A stretch of DNA of 64,000 bases. It comes from Pseudomonadota bacterium. Its GTDB lineage: Bacteria > Pseudomonadota > Alphaproteobacteria > Rhizobiales > Hyphomicrobiaceae. The notes under the pieces were generated by a model. That model saw only the letters and a program-made list of their open reading frames with translations. It was not told where the DNA came from and ran no database searches. The stretch covers positions 1 through 64,000 of the forward strand of contig JAEZRM010000137.1 in NCBI GenBank assembly GCA_023412805.1, in the 5' to 3' direction. Position numbers and translations under genes: made by a program. Below, in pieces: positions 62,776 to 64,000 of the stretch; the stretch's first letter is position 1; the number at the start of each line of letters is the position of its first letter.

Positions 62776-63205
62776 ATGACACGCGAATTACTCATCCACG
62801 CCGATTGGCTTGCAACTGTCGAACGCCTCGGCGGGGCAGAACAGCTTGAGGAGGAAGCTCGCGCGCTCGGCGCTTTCCGCCGCGCGCGAGGTGAGGTGCG
62901 CCGTCGATCTCCTACGCCTCAGGCTGGCATATTGCCTGGGATCGATGGGCTTGCAGCTGACGGCAGGTTGCGCGGAAGCCAGCGGTCTCGCGGCCTTTTC
63001 AAACGTCGCGCTGCTCAAGCGTCTGCGCCGGACGGCACCGTGGCTCGAAACGCTTGTCGGCCGTCTGCTGCTGCGCAGCCTTATCGCCGCGATCATCCCG
63101 GCCCCACCACTCGCCGTGATCCGCTGCGCGGCCCAACGCCTCAAACGACATATCCGCGAGCCAACGCGGCGGCGTAGATGCCAAACCGTCAGCCCCCTAA
63201 GCTAG
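62776..63205 (+). pseudogene. Frameshifted IS4-family transposase remnant
   Basis: The first frame (from 62776) reads MTRELLIHADWLATVERLGG and EEEARALGAFRRAR. Sequence of the same kind then continues in another frame as EVRCAVDLLRLRLAY, LGSMGLQLTAGCAEASGLAA and FSNVALLKRLRRTAPWLETL. Together these match the N-terminal domain of IS4-type transposases, joined by a frameshift near 62880. The catalytic DDE domain is missing, and I see no terminal inverted repeats. It is an old, inactive fragment. Confidence 0.7.
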
Positions 63206-63370
63206 CGATCATGGGGGGACACGCCCCGGTTGGGGTGCGAGGGTCATGCCGGAGGCATTCCAGAGGCATGGGGCCCTACACGCGCCAGCAGGCGCGACGA
63301 CGTTTCCGCGTGCACCGCGCTCCCCATCCGGCTACACCGCCTGCCGGAACCACGCACGAAAGCTTACGCC
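63206..63370 (+). other. Intergenic, with a degenerate three-hairpin-like copy
   Basis: GGTTGGGGTGCGAGG (63229-63243) matches the spacer of the three-hairpin repeats. The ATGCC-gga-GGCAT hairpin downstream (63245-63257) sits where the third stem would be. The middle stem is missing. The rest of the gap up to 63370 shows no gene. Confidence 0.4.
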
Positions 63371-64000
63371 ATGCACCGCGTCCGCATCACGATGGACGAC
63401 ACAGACGCTGCCCGCACGATCGCGGCACTGCTCGAGGAATCGGTCATCCGTCCGCCGCTCGCGGTCAGCATGTTCGAAGCGCCCGGTGCCGGCTGGGTCG
63501 TCGACGCCTACTACGAGGACGCCATCGATCTGGCGGCCATCTCGGAATTCCCTGATGCCGGCCCTGATGTCTGCAGCGCCAGCATTACGATCGAAGTCGT
63601 CCCCGACGAAAACTGGGTTGCCGTCAGCCAAGCGGGTCTGCCGCCGGTCGTCGCCGGTCGCTTCCTCGTTCACGGCAGTCATGACCGCGCGATCGGCCGC
63701 CAACATCACAATGCCATCGAGATCGACGCAGGCGAAGCCTTCGGCACGGCGCACCATGCAACGACGCTCGGATGCCTGCTGGCCATCGACCGCTTGACGC
63801 ACCGGCGGAGTTTCAAGCGCGTACTCGATCTCGGCTGCGGCTCGGGTGTGCTCGCCATCGCGGCCGCCCGCGTACTGCCCAAGGCGTCGATCATTGCCAG
63901 CGATTTCGACCCGGAGGCCGTTCGCGTGGCAGGCGAGAATGTGCGCAAGAATGCGCTCGCCAGCCGTATCCGGCTGGTCGCGGCGCTCGGTCTCGATCAT
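63371..64000 (+). CDS. prmA: Ribosomal protein L11 methyltransferase PrmA, 5' part
   Basis: A SAM-dependent methyltransferase that runs off the window end after 210 codons with no stop. The N-terminal domain includes WVVDAYYED and ENWVAVSQAGLPPVVAGRF, a typical L11-methyltransferase substrate-binding segment. The SAM-binding part has IDAGEAFGTAHHATTLGCLL and motif I VLDLGCGSGVLAIAAARVLP, followed by IIASDFDPEAVRVAGENVRK. The PrmA features make other methyltransferases unlikely. The start is the ATG at 63371. Confidence 0.92.
   Translation, partial: MHRVRITMDDTDAARTIAALLEESVIRPPLAVSMFEAPGAGWVVDAYYEDAIDLAAISEFPDAGPDVCSASITIEVVPDENWVAVSQAGLPPVVAGRFLVHGSHDRAIGRQHHNAIEIDAGEAFGTAHHATTLGCLLAIDRLTHRRSFKRVLDLGCGSGVLAIAAARVLPKASIIASDFDPEAVRVAGENVRKNALASRIRLVAALGLDH

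Noticed and set aside
1..64000. CRISPR array, prophage or integrative element
   Set aside because: No regularly spaced repeat-spacer pattern, integrase, phage structural gene or attachment-site duplication was seen. The tandem array at 8.26 kb has no spacers.

Overview
The window is high-GC, gene-dense chromosomal DNA from an alphaproteobacterium, most likely of the order Hyphomicrobiales. The evidence is a complete CtrA with its inhibitor SciP and the degradation adaptor CpdR, a RibH2-type lumazine synthase under an FMN riboswitch, DUF4167 and DUF4164 proteins, and the alphaproteobacterial blocks rsh-DUF2062-pdxJ-acpS and smpB-dapA-lytic transglycosylase. I see no rRNA, tRNA, CRISPR array, prophage or intact insertion sequence. 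The species is not identified.

Layout. 0-9.4 kb: a zinc/iron-cluster-like protein, MscL, and a CrbS/CrbR-type two-component system beside a DUF4212 plus SLC5-type symporter pair, followed by proline iminopeptidase. 9.4-13.9 kb: a FliJ-like protein, ctrA behind a long leader, tatABC and sciP. 14-25.3 kb: a MATE pump, a response regulator with a hybrid kinase, DUF3604 and MAPEG proteins, the 5-oxoprolinase genes pxpA and pxpBC, and MeaB. 25.6-32.4 kb: NUDIX hydrolase, amidohydrolase, proBA, a cyclase, riboswitch-controlled ribH2 and N-formylglutamate amidohydrolase. 32.9-38 kb: cpdR, an HTH membrane protein, prfA-prmC and a DUF4167 protein. 38-49.7 kb: HAD hydrolase, glycerophosphodiesterase, zapA, DUF4164, acpS, pdxJ, DUF2062, rsh, rpoZ, folK, NYN protein, a cysteine-less peroxiredoxin-like protein, GNAT, smpB and dapA. 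49.8-64 kb: lytic transglycosylase, extensin-like protein, a degenerate subtilase, mobA, two membrane proteins, PfpI, a D-threonine-aldolase-like enzyme, two DUF1801 proteins, alcohol dehydrogenase, a small cysteine-rich exported protein, an AtuA pair, a TPR protein, a frameshifted IS4 transposase remnant and the start of a PrmA-like methyltransferase.

How the parts connect. ctrA, sciP and cpdR are three parts of the alphaproteobacterial cell-cycle circuit. CtrA is the master regulator, SciP blocks its transcriptional output, and CpdR controls its ClpXP proteolysis. Having all three within 23 kb, with a FliJ-like flagellar gene next to ctrA, suggests a linked cell-cycle and motility neighbourhood. 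The kinase, regulator and symporter at 1.6-8.3 kb look like an organic-acid (acetate-type) sensing and uptake locus.

The most unusual material is not protein coding. Three intergenic loci (27.0-27.3, 30.6-30.8 and 58.46-58.61 kb) share a mosaic set of repeat modules. One module folds as three consecutive hairpins whose stems differ between copies but still pair. A separate four-copy tandem array of hairpins follows the symporter gene at 8.26-8.37 kb, also with compensating stem changes. Among proteins, the peroxiredoxin with no cysteine and the subtilisin-like protein without Asp or Ser are the best candidates for changed function.
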